A stretch of 64,000 nt of DNA from positions 1 through 64,000 of the forward strand of contig NZ_MAOC01000084.1 in the NCBI RefSeq assembly GCF_001884135.1, given 5' to 3'. Positions 1-8,868 of this stretch are shown piece by piece. The position numbers and the translations under genes were made by a program. Position 1 is the stretch's first letter. Every line of letters begins with the position of its first letter. The notes under the pieces were generated by a model. That model worked only from the letters and a program-made list of their open reading frames with translations. It was not told the origin of the DNA and did no database searches. Source of the stretch: Bacillus nitratireducens (GTDB taxonomy: Bacteria; Bacillota; Bacilli; Bacillales; Bacillaceae_G).

Positions 1-1093
1 AAGCTTCTAATTCAGGAACAACAAAACGTCCGTCTTTACGGATTAGTACGTCGTCGAAGTAAATTTCGCCGCCGCCGTATTCAGGGCGCTGGATGCATAC
101 TAAATCCCAATGGATGTTAGAGTTGTTGCCGTTCCATGCATCGTCGTAAGCTTGTCCAGGAGTGAAGTGGAAGCTGCCATCGATTTTTTCATCGAATAGA
201 ATGTCTCCCATTGGATGCAAGATGTATGGGTTTACGCCGATTGCGAACTCACCAACGTAGCGTGCGCCTTCGTCTGTATCGAAGATTTTGTTAATGCGTT
301 CTGAATCGTTTGCAGTTGCTTCAACGATTTGGCCGTTCTCAAACTTAAGTTGTACATTTTCAAATGTATAACCGTTGTAAGGAGATGGTGTATTGTAAGA
401 AACTGTACCGTTAACAGAATCGCGAACTGGTGCAGAGTATACTTCACCATCTGGAATGTTTAAATGACCTGAGCATTTAATAGCTGGAATGTCTTTAATA
501 GAGAATGTTAAGTCAGTTCCAGGACCAGTTAAGCGAACTTTATCTGTTTTATTCATTAATGTAACAAGGCTATCCATCGCCTTATCCATTTTACCGTAGT
601 CTAAGTTACAAACTTCGAAGTAGAAGTCTTCGAAAGCTTCTGTGCTCATTTTAGCAAGCTGCGCCATAGAAGCATTTGGGTAGCGAAGAACAACCCAGCG
701 TGTTTTTGGAACGCGGATGTCTCTATGAACTTTTTTGCCAACTGTTTGGCCATGAACTTTCATACGTTCACTTGGAACGTCAGCTTGTTCGTTAATGTTA
801 TCACCAGAGCGAAGGCCGATATAAGCGTCCATATCTTTCATTACGCTCGCTTCATATGCAGCGATTTGTTCGAAATGTTCTTCAGTAGCACCCATTAATA
901 AAGAGCGATCTACTTGATGATCTTTTAAAGAAACGAATGGGAAACCACCAGCTGCATATGCTTCTTTTACAAGTGCAGTTACAAGTTCTTTTTGTAAGCC
1001 AAAGTTTTCAATTAATACTTTTTCGCCTTTTTGTAAGCGGATAGAGTAGTTAATTAAATTGTATGCTAACTTTTCAATGCGTGGATCTTTCAT
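1..1093 (-). CDS. ampS: M29-family metallo-aminopeptidase, C-terminus beyond window
   Basis: Open from the ATG at 1093 (AGGGAGGC just upstream) to the window edge, 364 codons of about 410 expected. Seen: after an N-terminal alpha/beta region, a C-terminal block with the family's metal and catalytic residues, namely Glu in IPDGEVYSAP, Glu in VGEFAIGVNP, His in GSFHFTPG followed by Tyr, and the His and Asp in NIHWDLV. Family knowledge: M29 enzymes (AmpS, PepS, aminopeptidase T) are cytoplasmic dinuclear-metal exopeptidases that remove N-terminal residues from peptides. The last 45 or so residues lie outside the window. Transcribed away from ytxG. Confidence 0.9.
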   Translation of the reverse strand, partial: MKDPRIEKLAYNLINYSIRLQKGEKVLIENFGLQKELVTALVKEAYAAGGFPFVSLKDHQVDRSLLMGATEEHFEQIAAYEASVMKDMDAYIGLRSGDNINEQADVPSERMKVHGQTVGKKVHRDIRVPKTRWVVLRYPNASMAQLAKMSTEAFEDFYFEVCNLDYGKMDKAMDSLVTLMNKTDKVRLTGPGTDLTFSIKDIPAIKCSGHLNIPDGEVYSAPVRDSVNGTVSYNTPSPYNGYTFENVQLKFENGQIVEATANDSERINKIFDTDEGARYVGEFAIGVNPYILHPMGDILFDEKIDGSFHFTPGQAYDDAWNGNNSNIHWDLVCIQRPEYGGGEIYFDDVLIRKDGRFVVPELEA

Positions 1094-1280
1094 ATGTAAA
1101 GCCTCCCTACTAATTATGTATCCTTTCCTATTGTAACCTACTTAGTGGAATTTGTTGAATCATTTATGTTAAAGTTAACGAATAAGTATGAAAATTCTAA
1201 TGAAAAGATAGGGATTAGAACGAAACGGAAAATGATTGTATAATGAGAGAAAGTATGAAAAAGATAAAGGAAGTGATGAA

Positions 1281-1790
1281 ATGCAAGTTCTTCTATATGT
1301 AAGTGCGGCTATTATCGCGGTTGCTTTCGCTGTATTAGTAGTGTATGTATGCAGAACATTGTTATCGGTTCAGAAAACGTTAGAAAACGTTGCGAGCACG
1401 TTAGAAGGTTTAGAAAAGCAAATGCAAGGAATAAGCGTAGAGACGGAGCAATTATTACATAAGACAAATGCGTTAGCTGATGATATTCAACAGAAGTCAC
1501 AGTCGTTAAATAAAGTAGTAGAAGGTGTGGATGGAATCGGAACGACGATTCACTCTTTAAATACGAAGCTTCGCAATGTATCAGAGTCTGTTACGGACGA
1601 AATTGAAAATAATGCAGATAAAGTAGCACAAGTTGTGCAATGGAGCAGTGCAGCAATTGAAGTATACAACCATTACCGTGCTACGAGACAAGAAAAAAAG
1701 ATTGAAAAAGAAGAGCGTAAACTTGAGAAAGCTGAGCAGAAGGCTGAAAAGAGAGAGAAACGCTCTAGACTTCGCATGAGAGGTGAGTAA
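1281..1790 (+). CDS. ytxG: DUF948 membrane-anchored protein YtxG
   Basis: 169 aa. Start chosen at ATG 1281 (MQVLLYVSAA) behind AAAGGAAG; the upstream ATG at 1236 would put charged residues in front of the membrane anchor. Seen: one N-terminal TM segment (about residues 3-25), then a long heptad-rich coiled coil to about residue 130, and a C-terminal tail made almost only of K, E and R. This is the DUF948/YtxG layout, a general-stress-associated membrane protein in Bacillus of unknown biochemical role. Its stop overlaps the start region of ytxJ. In Bacillus subtilis a ytxH gene sits between the two; here it is absent. Confidence 0.8.
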   Translation: MQVLLYVSAAIIAVAFAVLVVYVCRTLLSVQKTLENVASTLEGLEKQMQGISVETEQLLHKTNALADDIQQKSQSLNKVVEGVDGIGTTIHSLNTKLRNVSESVTDEIENNADKVAQVVQWSSAAIEVYNHYRATRQEKKIEKEERKLEKAEQKAEKREKRSRLRMRGE

Positions 1791-1792
1791 TG

Positions 1793-2119
1793 ATGAGTAT
1801 GATGAAGATTGAAACAATTGAAGAACTTGAAGCGTTAGTAGAAAAGAACGAGCCTTACGTTCTTTTTAAACATAGTACGACATGCCCAATTAGTCACGGT
1901 GCATATACAGAGTTTCAAGCGTATTGTGGTGAAGAAAGAGAAGTGCCAGCATATTACTTATACGTACAAGAAGCGAGGGATGTTTCGAACCATGTTGCAG
2001 AGCAGTACAGCATTAAGCATGAATCTCCGCAAGTGCTATACATAAAAGATGGAATGGTAGTATGGCATACATCGCACTGGAATATTAAAAAAGAAGCTTT
2101 AGAAGAGAATGTAAAATAG
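1793..2119 (+). CDS. ytxJ: Monothiol bacilliredoxin BrxC/YtxJ
   Basis: 108 aa thioredoxin-fold protein (DUF2847). Seen: the motif TTCPISHGA near residue 30, where Cys is the single redox Cys of the TCPIS class, and the cis-Pro region ESPQVLYIKDG near residue 75. Known: BrxC/YtxJ proteins act in the cytoplasm on bacillithiol-mixed disulfides. Four ATG codons are possible (1790, 1793, 1799, 1802); 1793 has the best spacing from GAGGTGAG at 1780-1787, and that site lies inside the end of ytxG, so the two genes are translationally coupled. A terminator follows directly. Confidence 0.85.
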   Translation: MSMMKIETIEELEALVEKNEPYVLFKHSTTCPISHGAYTEFQAYCGEEREVPAYYLYVQEARDVSNHVAEQYSIKHESPQVLYIKDGMVVWHTSHWNIKKEALEENVK

Positions 2120-2121
2120 GG

Positions 2122-2153
2122 GGAGGCAAGCGAAGGGCTTGCTTCTTTTTTAT
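2122..2153 (+). terminator. Intrinsic terminator of ytxG-ytxJ
   Basis: Stem GAGGCAAGC / GCTTGCTTC with a short loop, followed by a run of T. Confidence 0.8.
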
Positions 2154-2231
2154 TTTGTTGCAATATATTTATGGTACACTATAGATACATTAAAACTAAG
2201 TAAATTGAATTTTGAAAGTGGGTTTGAAGCA

Positions 2232-3248
2232 ATGAAGAAAATGGCGTTATTCATCGCAAGCTTAAGTTTATTACTGGGGGCTTGCAGCAATAATACTATT
2301 GAGAAGAAAGATGAAGTTGTACAGAAAGATACGAAAGAAAAAAGTATGATTCCAAGAACTGCTGTTTCTAAGGATTACTATAGAACGGTTATTCCTTTAA
2401 AAGAACAAAAGGTAATTAATACAGTTAATGTTAAAACTAATTCTAAACTAGATTTAGCAGAATATGAAAATGGTTTAATGAATATTGCTTCAAAACAATT
2501 CGATACAGAAAATTACGTATTACAATTAAATCAATATATTCCAGAGAAAACAATTGATGAATTAGTTACGAAACAAGAAGCACCGGTTTTGACTAATATT
2601 ATAGAACAGGACTACTTCGGCAAACAGAATTCAAATGAACTAAGCTTATCTGGTGTTGTTATTGGTTTAGCCATGTCTTCAAGTGTATCTAATGAAGAAG
2701 CTATTTCTAAAGGTACTGCAGTTGCCAAGCAACTTATAGAAGCTATTAATAAAAATGATAAATATAACAAATCTTCAATTACGTTTGCTATATTTAAGCA
2801 AGAAAGCACAAGCTCTTTAAAGAATGGTACTTATATTTCAAGCGCTACTGTTCAAAAGAACGAGACTAACCTTGGAAATTGGGATACTATTGATGAAAAG
2901 TCGTATTCGTATCCTTCTCAAGAATTTGAGGCGGCACATGGAGAAGATAATGATAAGCTAAAGGATTTTTCTAAAGCAATGAAGGCATTTTCTCCAGGAG
3001 ATTATATCCCTGTTAATGCTAAGATTTCTTATAAGCAAAATAAGATGGATAAATTAAAGATGGATATTGTCGTTAAATATAATGGTAAGTCAGAATTAAT
3101 GGCGCTTTCTCAAATGGCTGCTCAAAGTATGTTAGAAAAATTCCCTAAAGATGCTAAAGTTCAATTACAGATAAAGTCTGAGAATAAAATCGAGGCTGTT
3201 ATTATAAAAGAGAAGAACAGCGATAAACCGTTCGTTTCTTTCCTATAA
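2232..3248 (+). CDS. CamS-family sex-pheromone lipoprotein
   Basis: 338 aa. Start at ATG 2232, because a lipoprotein signal begins there: MKKMALFIASLSLLLGACSNN, with lipobox LLGAC (lipidated Cys at about residue 18). The body (PRTAVSKDYYRTVIPLK..., ISKGTAVAKQLIEAINK) matches the CamS family, whose staphylococcal and enterococcal members release peptide pheromones from the signal peptide; the function of the mature protein is unknown. It should be anchored on the outer face of the cytoplasmic membrane. Single gene with its own terminator. Whether the signal peptide here acts as a pheromone cannot be judged. Confidence 0.85.
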   Translation: MKKMALFIASLSLLLGACSNNTIEKKDEVVQKDTKEKSMIPRTAVSKDYYRTVIPLKEQKVINTVNVKTNSKLDLAEYENGLMNIASKQFDTENYVLQLNQYIPEKTIDELVTKQEAPVLTNIIEQDYFGKQNSNELSLSGVVIGLAMSSSVSNEEAISKGTAVAKQLIEAINKNDKYNKSSITFAIFKQESTSSLKNGTYISSATVQKNETNLGNWDTIDEKSYSYPSQEFEAAHGEDNDKLKDFSKAMKAFSPGDYIPVNAKISYKQNKMDKLKMDIVVKYNGKSELMALSQMAAQSMLEKFPKDAKVQLQIKSENKIEAVIIKEKNSDKPFVSFL

Positions 3249-3251
3249 AAT

Positions 3252-3285
3252 AAAAAAAGACAGTTTTTAAGCTGTCTTTTTTTAT
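3252..3285 (+). terminator. Terminator of camS-like gene
   Basis: A-rich lead, stem GACAG/CTGTC flanked by A and T tracts, then T7. Confidence 0.75.
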
Positions 3286-3485
3286 TTTATAAATTTTCCG
3301 GAATACAGTAATTTAAATTTACACTACGGATTTTCTGCTTTCTTATGATGCTATTTCCACGTCTTTTTTCTATCTTTTTCATACATTATTCTATGTTGTA
3401 TATCGTGTGACAACCTCGTATGTATCAGCTATAATAAGTTATCTTAAAAAAGTTAATGAAGAAATTTAAAAGAGGTGGCTTTCTT

Positions 3486-4559
3486 ATGGCATCACAAGAA
3501 TTAGATCGATTACGTTCTAGCATCGATCAAATCAACCTACAATTATTAGAATTATTGAATGAAAGAGGCCGTCTCGTACAAGAGGTTGGAAACTTAAAAG
3601 AAGTACAAGGTGTGAAAAGTTTTGACCCTGTACGTGAAAGAGAAATGCTGAATTTAATTGCGGAGAATAATAATGGTCCATTTGAAACATCGACCTTACA
3701 ACATATTTTTAAACAAATTTTTCAAGCTGGTTTAGAACTACAAGAAGACGATCATCGCAAAGCGCTACTTGTTTCTCGTAAGAAAAAAGCAGAAGATACG
3801 ATCGTGGAGATTAATGGAGAGAAAATAGGAGATGGAAACCAACATTTTATTATGGGACCATGTGCTGTAGAAAGCTATGAACAAGTAAGCCAAGTTGCAG
3901 AAGCAATGAAAGAGCAAGGTCTGAAACTAATGCGTGGTGGTGCTTTCAAGCCTCGTACATCTCCATATGATTTTCAAGGTCTTGGATTAGAAGGATTGCA
4001 AATTTTACGCCAAGTTGCAGATGAATATGATTTAGCTGTTATTAGTGAAATTTTAAATCCGAATGATATTGAAATGGCATTAGATTATGTTGATGTTATT
4101 CAAATTGGCGCTCGCAACATGCAAAACTTCGAGCTATTAAAAGCAGCTGGTGCTGTAAATAAGCCGATATTATTAAAGCGTGGTTTATCCGCAACAATTG
4201 AAGAATTTATTAATGCGGCAGAATATATTATGGCAGAGGGGAATGGTAATATCATTTTGTGTGAACGAGGTATTCGCACATATGAAACAGCAACGCGTAA
4301 TACGCTTGATATTTCCGCTGTGCCAATTTTAAAGAAAGAAACACATTTACCCGTCGTTGTCGATGTAACGCATTCTACAGGGCGACGTGACCTTCTATTA
4401 CCAGCTGCAAAAGCGGCTATGGCAATTGGTGCTGATGCTATTATGGCTGAAGTACATCCGGACCCAGCGGTTGCATTATCAGATGCAGCACAACAAATGG
4501 ATATTCCAGAATTCAATGAGTTTATGAAAGAATTAAAAGCATTCGGAAGTAAATTATAA
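3486..4559 (+). CDS. aroA: Bifunctional DAHP synthase / chorismate mutase
   Basis: 357 aa; start ATG 3486 behind AGGTGG, giving the B. subtilis AroA length (about 358). Seen: an N-terminal chorismate-mutase domain of the AroQ type (residues 1-90, [24 protein letters not shown]) fused to a class I-beta DAHP synthase barrel (about 100-357) with [24 protein letters not shown] and [11 protein letters not shown]. Known role: condenses phosphoenolpyruvate and erythrose-4-phosphate, the first step of aromatic amino acid synthesis; the mutase domain senses chorismate/prephenate for feedback control. Monocistronic. Confidence 0.95.
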   Translation: MASQELDRLRSSIDQINLQLLELLNERGRLVQEVGNLKEVQGVKSFDPVREREMLNLIAENNNGPFETSTLQHIFKQIFQAGLELQEDDHRKALLVSRKKKAEDTIVEINGEKIGDGNQHFIMGPCAVESYEQVSQVAEAMKEQGLKLMRGGAFKPRTSPYDFQGLGLEGLQILRQVADEYDLAVISEILNPNDIEMALDYVDVIQIGARNMQNFELLKAAGAVNKPILLKRGLSATIEEFINAAEYIMAEGNGNIILCERGIRTYETATRNTLDISAVPILKKETHLPVVVDVTHSTGRRDLLLPAAKAAMAIGADAIMAEVHPDPAVALSDAAQQMDIPEFNEFMKELKAFGSKL

Positions 4560-4567
4560 AAAGATTT

Positions 4568-4605
4568 TTTAGTCTATGTAGCCCTTGTTACATAGACTTT
4601 TTACA
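4568..4605 (+). terminator. Terminator of aroA
   Basis: Perfect 10-bp stem AGTCTATGTA / TACATAGACT, then T-rich tract. Confidence 0.85.
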
Positions 4606-4684
4606 AAAATTGCCCTTTTTTGCATAAAAAATACGAAAATACGAGAAAAGAAGCGAATTTTTTCGAAACTTTTGCGGGAAAATA

Positions 4685-4776
4685 TTGTATGAGCCTGCGT
4701 TTTTATCGTATCATTAGTAAAAGGAAGAACTCGGGACGATTGTTGGCATCTGCAAATAGAGTTGATGTCTTTTTTT
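4685..4776 (+). promoter_or_regulatory. ccpA promoter and leader with a possible attenuator
   Basis: TTGTAT (4685-4690), 18-bp spacer, TATCAT (4709-4714) form a plausible sigma-A promoter. About 30 nt downstream, GGCATC (4745-4750) can pair with GATGTC (4764-4769; one G-U), and seven T follow at once (4770-4776), the form of an intrinsic terminator. It sits 60 bp before the ccpA start, so transcripts from this promoter would have to read through it. No known riboswitch is recognisable in the short leader. Confidence 0.45.
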
Positions 4777-4835
4777 CATTCAAGTGAACCGATACATAAA
4801 AATAGATAACATAAATAGAAGGAGTGTGCGAAAAG

Positions 4836-5834
4836 ATGAACGTAACAATCTATGATGTAGCTCGTGAAGCAAATGTTTCAATGGCTACCGTATCACGTGT
4901 TGTGAACGGTAACCCAAATGTAAAGCCTACAACAAGAAAGAAAGTATTAGAAGCAATTGATCGTTTAGGATACCGCCCAAATGCGGTAGCACGTGGACTA
5001 GCAAGTAAGAAGACAACTACAGTGGGTGTTATTATTCCTGATATCTCAAATACGTTTTATGCAGAACTTGCTCGTGGAATTGAAGATATCGCAACAATGT
5101 ACAAATATAACATCATTTTAAGTAACTCTGACCAAAACAAAGAGAAAGAGTTCCATTTATTAAATACGATGCTTGGAAAACAAGTGGACGGAATTGTTTT
5201 CATGGGTGAAGATATTACAGACATTCACATTGAAGAATTCAAAAAGTCTCCAGTACCAATTGTATTAGCAGCGTCATTTGATGATCAAAATGAAACGCCA
5301 TCAGTGAACATTGATTATACACAAGCAGCTTACGATGCGATGAAGCACTTTATTGAGCAAGGACATAAGCGTATCGGTTTCGTCTCTGGTCCTTTCATTG
5401 ATAAAGCGGGAAGCGCGAAGAAGTTACAAGGTTATAAAAAAGCTTTAGAAGAAGCAAGTATTTCATATGATGAAAATCTTGTAATCGATGGAGATTACAC
5501 ATATGATTCAGGTATCGAAGCATTCGAAAAGCTTTGGAGCAGTGATGAAAAGCCAACAGCAATCTTCGTATCTTCTGATGAAATGGCACTAGGTGTAATC
5601 CACGCAGCACAAGACGCTGGATTAAACGTACCAACTGATGTAGAAGTGCTTGGCTTTGATAACACACGCCTTGCATTAATGGTACGCCCGCAGCTTTCAA
5701 CAGTTGTACAACCAATGTATGATATCGGTGCAGTAGCAATGCGTCTATTAACAAAGTATATGAACAAAGAAAAAGTGGAAGATCACACTGTTATCTTACC
5801 TCACCGTATCCAATTTAGAGATTCAACGAAGTAA
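4836..5834 (+). CDS. ccpA: Catabolite control protein A
   Basis: 332 aa LacI-family regulator, the usual CcpA length. Start ATG 4836; AGAAGGAG lies 11 nt upstream, a little far, and GTG 4824 would overlap that site. Seen: HTH at residues 2-25 ([23 protein letters not shown]), the hinge helix [14 protein letters not shown], then the periplasmic-binding-like core. Known: with phosphorylated HPr (Ser46) or Crh it binds cre sites and controls carbon catabolite repression, for example repressing acsA and activating ackA in Bacillus. Both of those genes are in this window. Confidence 0.95.
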   Translation: MNVTIYDVAREANVSMATVSRVVNGNPNVKPTTRKKVLEAIDRLGYRPNAVARGLASKKTTTVGVIIPDISNTFYAELARGIEDIATMYKYNIILSNSDQNKEKEFHLLNTMLGKQVDGIVFMGEDITDIHIEEFKKSPVPIVLAASFDDQNETPSVNIDYTQAAYDAMKHFIEQGHKRIGFVSGPFIDKAGSAKKLQGYKKALEEASISYDENLVIDGDYTYDSGIEAFEKLWSSDEKPTAIFVSSDEMALGVIHAAQDAGLNVPTDVEVLGFDNTRLALMVRPQLSTVVQPMYDIGAVAMRLLTKYMNKEKVEDHTVILPHRIQFRDSTK

Positions 5835-5838
5835 GAAT

Positions 5839-5872
5839 AAAAAAGCTCACAGCAATTGCTGTGAGCTTTTAT
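5839..5872. terminator. Bidirectional terminator between ccpA and the convergent gene
   Basis: AAAAAGCTCACAGCAATT with its exact complement GCTGTGAGCTTTT; A and T tracts on both sides serve both strands. Confidence 0.85.
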
Positions 5873-6231
5873 TCATATTCAGGGTAGTATTTTTTTACTA
5901 CTGTATCTACAGTTTCATTTTTCTTAACATGTAAAAATCTTGCGTACAATTCTTTTCCTGTATCAAATGGCGTATCGTCTAACTCGAAAACATGAAGCAC
6001 TTTTCGAAATTTCCACGTTACTTGCTGAGCGTACATATTATCGTACGTATCTACAGATTGTATAGCTACCTTTTCCCCTAGTTCATGAGCCTCTTCTAAA
6101 CTGTTTGCTTTAACGAGAATAATACTTTCTTCAAAAAGCGTATCGTGATTCTCTTCATAATGCTCATCCATTTTACTAGGATTAGGCTCACCTGAATGAA
6201 CAGATTCAAACAATAATTTTACAGCGTACAT
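5869..6231 (-). CDS. Small cytoplasmic protein, DUF4288-like
   Basis: 120 aa, starting MYAVKLLFESVHSGEPNPSK. Seen: no signal or TM segment; an alpha/beta pattern with ESIILVKANSLEEAHELGEKVA and VTWKFRKVLHVFEL. This resembles the DUF4288 family of small firmicute proteins, which have no known function; the family assignment is from memory of the motif and is only moderately sure. The stop codon lies inside the terminator it shares with ccpA. It starts 15 bp after the end of the upstream gene on the same strand, so the two are probably co-transcribed. Confidence 0.7.
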   Translation of the reverse strand: MYAVKLLFESVHSGEPNPSKMDEHYEENHDTLFEESIILVKANSLEEAHELGEKVAIQSVDTYDNMYAQQVTWKFRKVLHVFELDDTPFDTGKELYARFLHVKKNETVDTVVKKYYPEYE

Positions 6232-6246
6232 ATGAGAGTGTTCTCC

Positions 6247-6483
6247 TTATGCTTGATGTTTTACTCTATAAACAATACTTGCTACAAGTGAGGCTGGTAT
6301 TGTAAATATATTACTTTGATAATGATAATGTATTTGGGACTCTTCATAAGACATTTTGTCGTAAAGTTCATCTTGCGAAACGTTCATTTTCTCCTGCTTT
6401 GTCTTAAGTATCTTAATATAGTTGTACTGTATTGGAACGAGAATGATGAAATAGGCTAATACAATTAGTGAAATCCAGATCAT
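6247..6483 (-). CDS. Small single-TM membrane protein
   Basis: 78 aa from ATG 6483, which has AAGGGAGT at good spacing; the in-frame ATG at 6519 lacks a site. Seen: N-terminal TM segment MIWISLIVLAYFIILVPIQY, a charged middle (KTKQEKMNVSQDELYDKMSYEE) and a second weaker hydrophobic stretch SNIFTIPASLVASIVYRV, ending in basic residues. I do not recognise the family. It precedes the DUF4288-like gene by 15 bp, which suggests an operon. Confidence 0.65.
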   Translation of the reverse strand: MIWISLIVLAYFIILVPIQYNYIKILKTKQEKMNVSQDELYDKMSYEESQIHYHYQSNIFTIPASLVASIVYRVKHQA

Positions 6484-6565
6484 TATGAACACTCCCTTAA
6501 AAAGAAAATTTGCATGCACTAATCATATCAATTTATAGAAAAAATAACCAATTTTTCAAAGTGGA

Positions 6566-6861
6566 TTAATTCTCTTCCCAAAAAGCGAAAAGTTCTTCGG
6601 GATTTCGTAAATTATGTTCGAGGCATGTTTGTGCAGTGCGTTTAAAACTTTGTACTAAATGCTCTAACCTAGAAGGATCATATTGCTTTACATTGCCAGC
6701 TACAATCGTTTCACCCTTATCCAAGTTAAGTGATATTTTTAGCAAAACTATATTTGTTGCTACTTGTACAACTTCGATATAAAAAACGTTTTGTCTAAGT
6801 CGATTGTAATATAATCGAATCGCTCTACTTGTTTAAAATATCCCACAATATTATCTTCCAA
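6566..6861 (-). pseudogene. Small hypothetical gene broken by a homopolymer frameshift
   Basis: A strong AAGGAGG with 6-nt spacing precedes TTG 6861. The frame reads MEDNIVGYFKQVERFDYITI then DLDKT, and goes out of frame at a run of six T. The other frame continues without a break (FYIEVVQVATNIVLLKISLN... to FAFWEEN) to a stop at 6566. Total length is 296 nt, one base short of 99 codons, so a single T insertion (T7) would restore a 98-aa protein. Either a real inactivating deletion or a base-calling error in the homopolymer. The family is unknown to me. Confidence 0.6.
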
Positions 6862-7012
6862 ATGAAACCTCCTTATTTTATTGGATTATATTGTAAGGTG
6901 TTCGCTATAGATGGGGTTATTCCTTGTTATATGTCACACAAGTGCAAATTCACCTATTATAGGGCAATGTCATGTATAATAGAAAGAAAAGGCTTGTGAG
7001 GGGGGAGAAGAG

Positions 7013-7285
7013 ATGATCGTTCTTTGGATAATTACGCTTTGTATGACTGCTATTTTTGCATATATGACGTTAAAACAAAATGGCTTAAAGCGATTTGTTC
7101 CAGGAAGTATTCTTGCAGGAATCGCCCTTATCACGTATGTAATTTCAATTTTTACTGAAATTATTTCGATAGATTTAAGTACGAGCTTAATGTTTATTGG
7201 TATTACACTATTTGCAGGTAGCATTATGGTACTGATGGTTGCAGGTATTATTATATTTATTCATATGAATTCGGAAACGTTATAG
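7013..7285 (+). CDS. Small integral membrane protein, three TM segments
   Basis: 90 aa, ATG 7013 behind GAGGGGGGAGAAGAG. Seen: TM segments at about residues 2-18 (VLWIITLCMTAIFAYMT), 32-50 (GSILAGIALITYVISIFTE) and 58-83 (SLMFIGITLFAGSIMVLMVAG), with a short cytoplasmic basic loop KQNGLKRF between the first two. No charged residues inside the membrane that would suggest transport. Family not recognised. Faces mscL across a shared terminator. Confidence 0.7.
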   Translation: MIVLWIITLCMTAIFAYMTLKQNGLKRFVPGSILAGIALITYVISIFTEIISIDLSTSLMFIGITLFAGSIMVLMVAGIIIFIHMNSETL

Positions 7286-7288
7286 CAT

Positions 7289-7323
7289 AAAAAAAGGCAT
7301 GTCCCTAAGGGGCATGCCTTTTG
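7289..7323. terminator. Bidirectional terminator, 7013 gene / mscL
   Basis: AAAAGGCATG(T)CCC with GGGGCATGCCTTTT, tight 4-nt loop. Confidence 0.85.
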
Positions 7324-7332
7324 TCCGTTCAA

Positions 7333-7734
7333 TTATGCTCTATCTTTAGAAGAATTTTGTTGTTTTAGTAAATCGCGAATTTCGCCAAGAAGTTCTTCTT
7401 CTTTTGTTGGTTCTGGAAGTTCTTCTTTCTTTTCTTCTTCTTCTCTTTTAGATGTTAGTTTGTTGAAAACTTTAACAAACATAAAGATAGCAGCTGCAAT
7501 AATTAAGAAATCAAAAATAGTTTGGATGAAGTTACCATACATAATAGATGATTTACCGAATGAAATTTTTAAATCTGTAAAGTCAACGCCGCCTAATACC
7601 ATACCAAGTAATGGTGTGATGATATCTTTTACTAAAGAACTAACGATTTTACCGAATGCAGCACCGATTACAACCCCGACAGCTAAATCAATTACATTCC
7701 CTTTGAACGCGAATTTTTTAAACTCGTTCCACAT
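7333..7734 (-). CDS. mscL: Large-conductance mechanosensitive channel
   Basis: 133 aa. Seen: N-terminal amphipathic helix [15 protein letters not shown]1 [22 protein letters not shown] with the pore-lining glycine/alanine pattern, periplasmic loop [12 protein letters not shown]2 [20 protein letters not shown], and a charged cytoplasmic helix ([28 protein letters not shown]). Known: homopentameric emergency valve opened by membrane tension in osmotic downshock. Full length for the family. Weak but usable AAAGGA site about 10 nt before the ATG. Confidence 0.95.
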   Translation of the reverse strand: MWNEFKKFAFKGNVIDLAVGVVIGAAFGKIVSSLVKDIITPLLGMVLGGVDFTDLKISFGKSSIMYGNFIQTIFDFLIIAAAIFMFVKVFNKLTSKREEEEKKEELPEPTKEEELLGEIRDLLKQQNSSKDRA

Positions 7735-7862
7735 GTGTCAATCCCATCCTTTCCACGATTCATTATGAAATTTATAATTCCTATCAACATATTCTATAGA
7801 AATTTGGAAGAGAAATAAAGAGGAAATGGGAATGAAAGTAAATTCTGAAAAATGTATCCGTT

Positions 7863-8789
7863 TTAATTTTTATTTACATTCTCCAGTAGAGATTGCAACA
7901 GTTGCTGCGTTTTTAATGCTTCTAATCCATCTACAACAGGCTTTGTATTTCCATGTACACATTCGATAAAATGATGAACAGCATCTTCAAAACCACGTTG
8001 TTTTAACGTCGTATCCCATGACGGGGAACCGCTTTGTGAAAACGAGTTTTCCTGTTCAATTTCAAATGTATTCATATTTTTTACACGAATGATTTTCCCT
8101 GTCGTTACAAGTTCAATTTGCTCTAAATTTGTACCTGCATGGCGATGCATCGCTGTAGAAAGTAATAGTCCATTTGAAGTTGTATATGTATGATGCCCGT
8201 AAAGAAGTTCATTTTTTTCATTGATTTGCATCATATTGTGAACGACATTAAGGTCATCATTAGCTAACCAGCGAGCAGTATCTACAATATGTAAGTAATC
8301 ATCTAACATAGTAAAGTCATACGTATATGGCCCCACTTTATTTGTGCGGTGCTTTTCAATTCGAATCCATGAAATATCATGAGCTTGCTCTTTGGCAGCA
8401 ACGTACATAGGAACGAATCGGCGATTAAATCCGACCATTAACTTTCGGTTATACTTCTCGCTCAACTCGACTAGTTTCTCAGCTTGTTCAATAGTAGCAG
8501 CTAGCGGCTTATCAACATAAACGTCGATTCCTTTTTTCAGAAGTTCAGAAACGATTTCATAATGTGTAGCAGTTGAACTATGAACGAAGATTGCATCGCA
8601 TTCCGAAGCTAACGTTTCAATAGAATGAAAGTCTTGAATACGGTATTGCTGGCAAACTTGTTTCCTTTTCTCCGCGTTAGGTGTAAACGCCCCTACAAAA
8701 TCCCAATCTGTTTCTTTTGTAAGTGTTGGAAGATAGGCTTTTTGTGCAATACTTCCAAGTCCAATCATCCCAATTTTAGGTTTGTTCAT
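7863..8789 (-). CDS. Gfo/Idh/MocA-family NAD(P)-dependent oxidoreductase
   Basis: 308 aa from ATG 8789 (MNKPKIGMIGLGSIAQKAYL); the longer in-frame start adds residues that are not part of the Rossmann fold. Seen: dinucleotide-binding GLGSIA at residues 8-13, VHSSTATHYE, then DKPLAATIEQA with the family's EKP-type Lys (here DKP), and LMVGFNRRFVP leading into the C-terminal substrate domain. Known: the family oxidises or reduces sugars and inositols; the substrate cannot be read from the sequence. Close to MviM/YceM-type members. Monocistronic. Confidence 0.85.
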   Translation of the reverse strand: MNKPKIGMIGLGSIAQKAYLPTLTKETDWDFVGAFTPNAEKRKQVCQQYRIQDFHSIETLASECDAIFVHSSTATHYEIVSELLKKGIDVYVDKPLAATIEQAEKLVELSEKYNRKLMVGFNRRFVPMYVAAKEQAHDISWIRIEKHRTNKVGPYTYDFTMLDDYLHIVDTARWLANDDLNVVHNMMQINEKNELLYGHHTYTTSNGLLLSTAMHRHAGTNLEQIELVTTGKIIRVKNMNTFEIEQENSFSQSGSPSWDTTLKQRGFEDAVHHFIECVHGNTKPVVDGLEALKTQQLLQSLLENVNKN

Positions 8790-8868
8790 GTTTATTCCCA
8801 CCCTATTAATATTAATGTAACGGGTTAAATGTAGCATAGGGTGGGGGAGGAAGGCAAAAAATAGCTTT

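Noticed and set aside
1954-2163. Minus-strand ORF opposite ytxJ
   Set aside because: Shadow of a well-supported coding gene; no ribosome site or family.
4100-4516. 138-codon ORF opposite aroA
   Set aside because: Antisense shadow of the DAHP synthase barrel; composition reflects the other strand.
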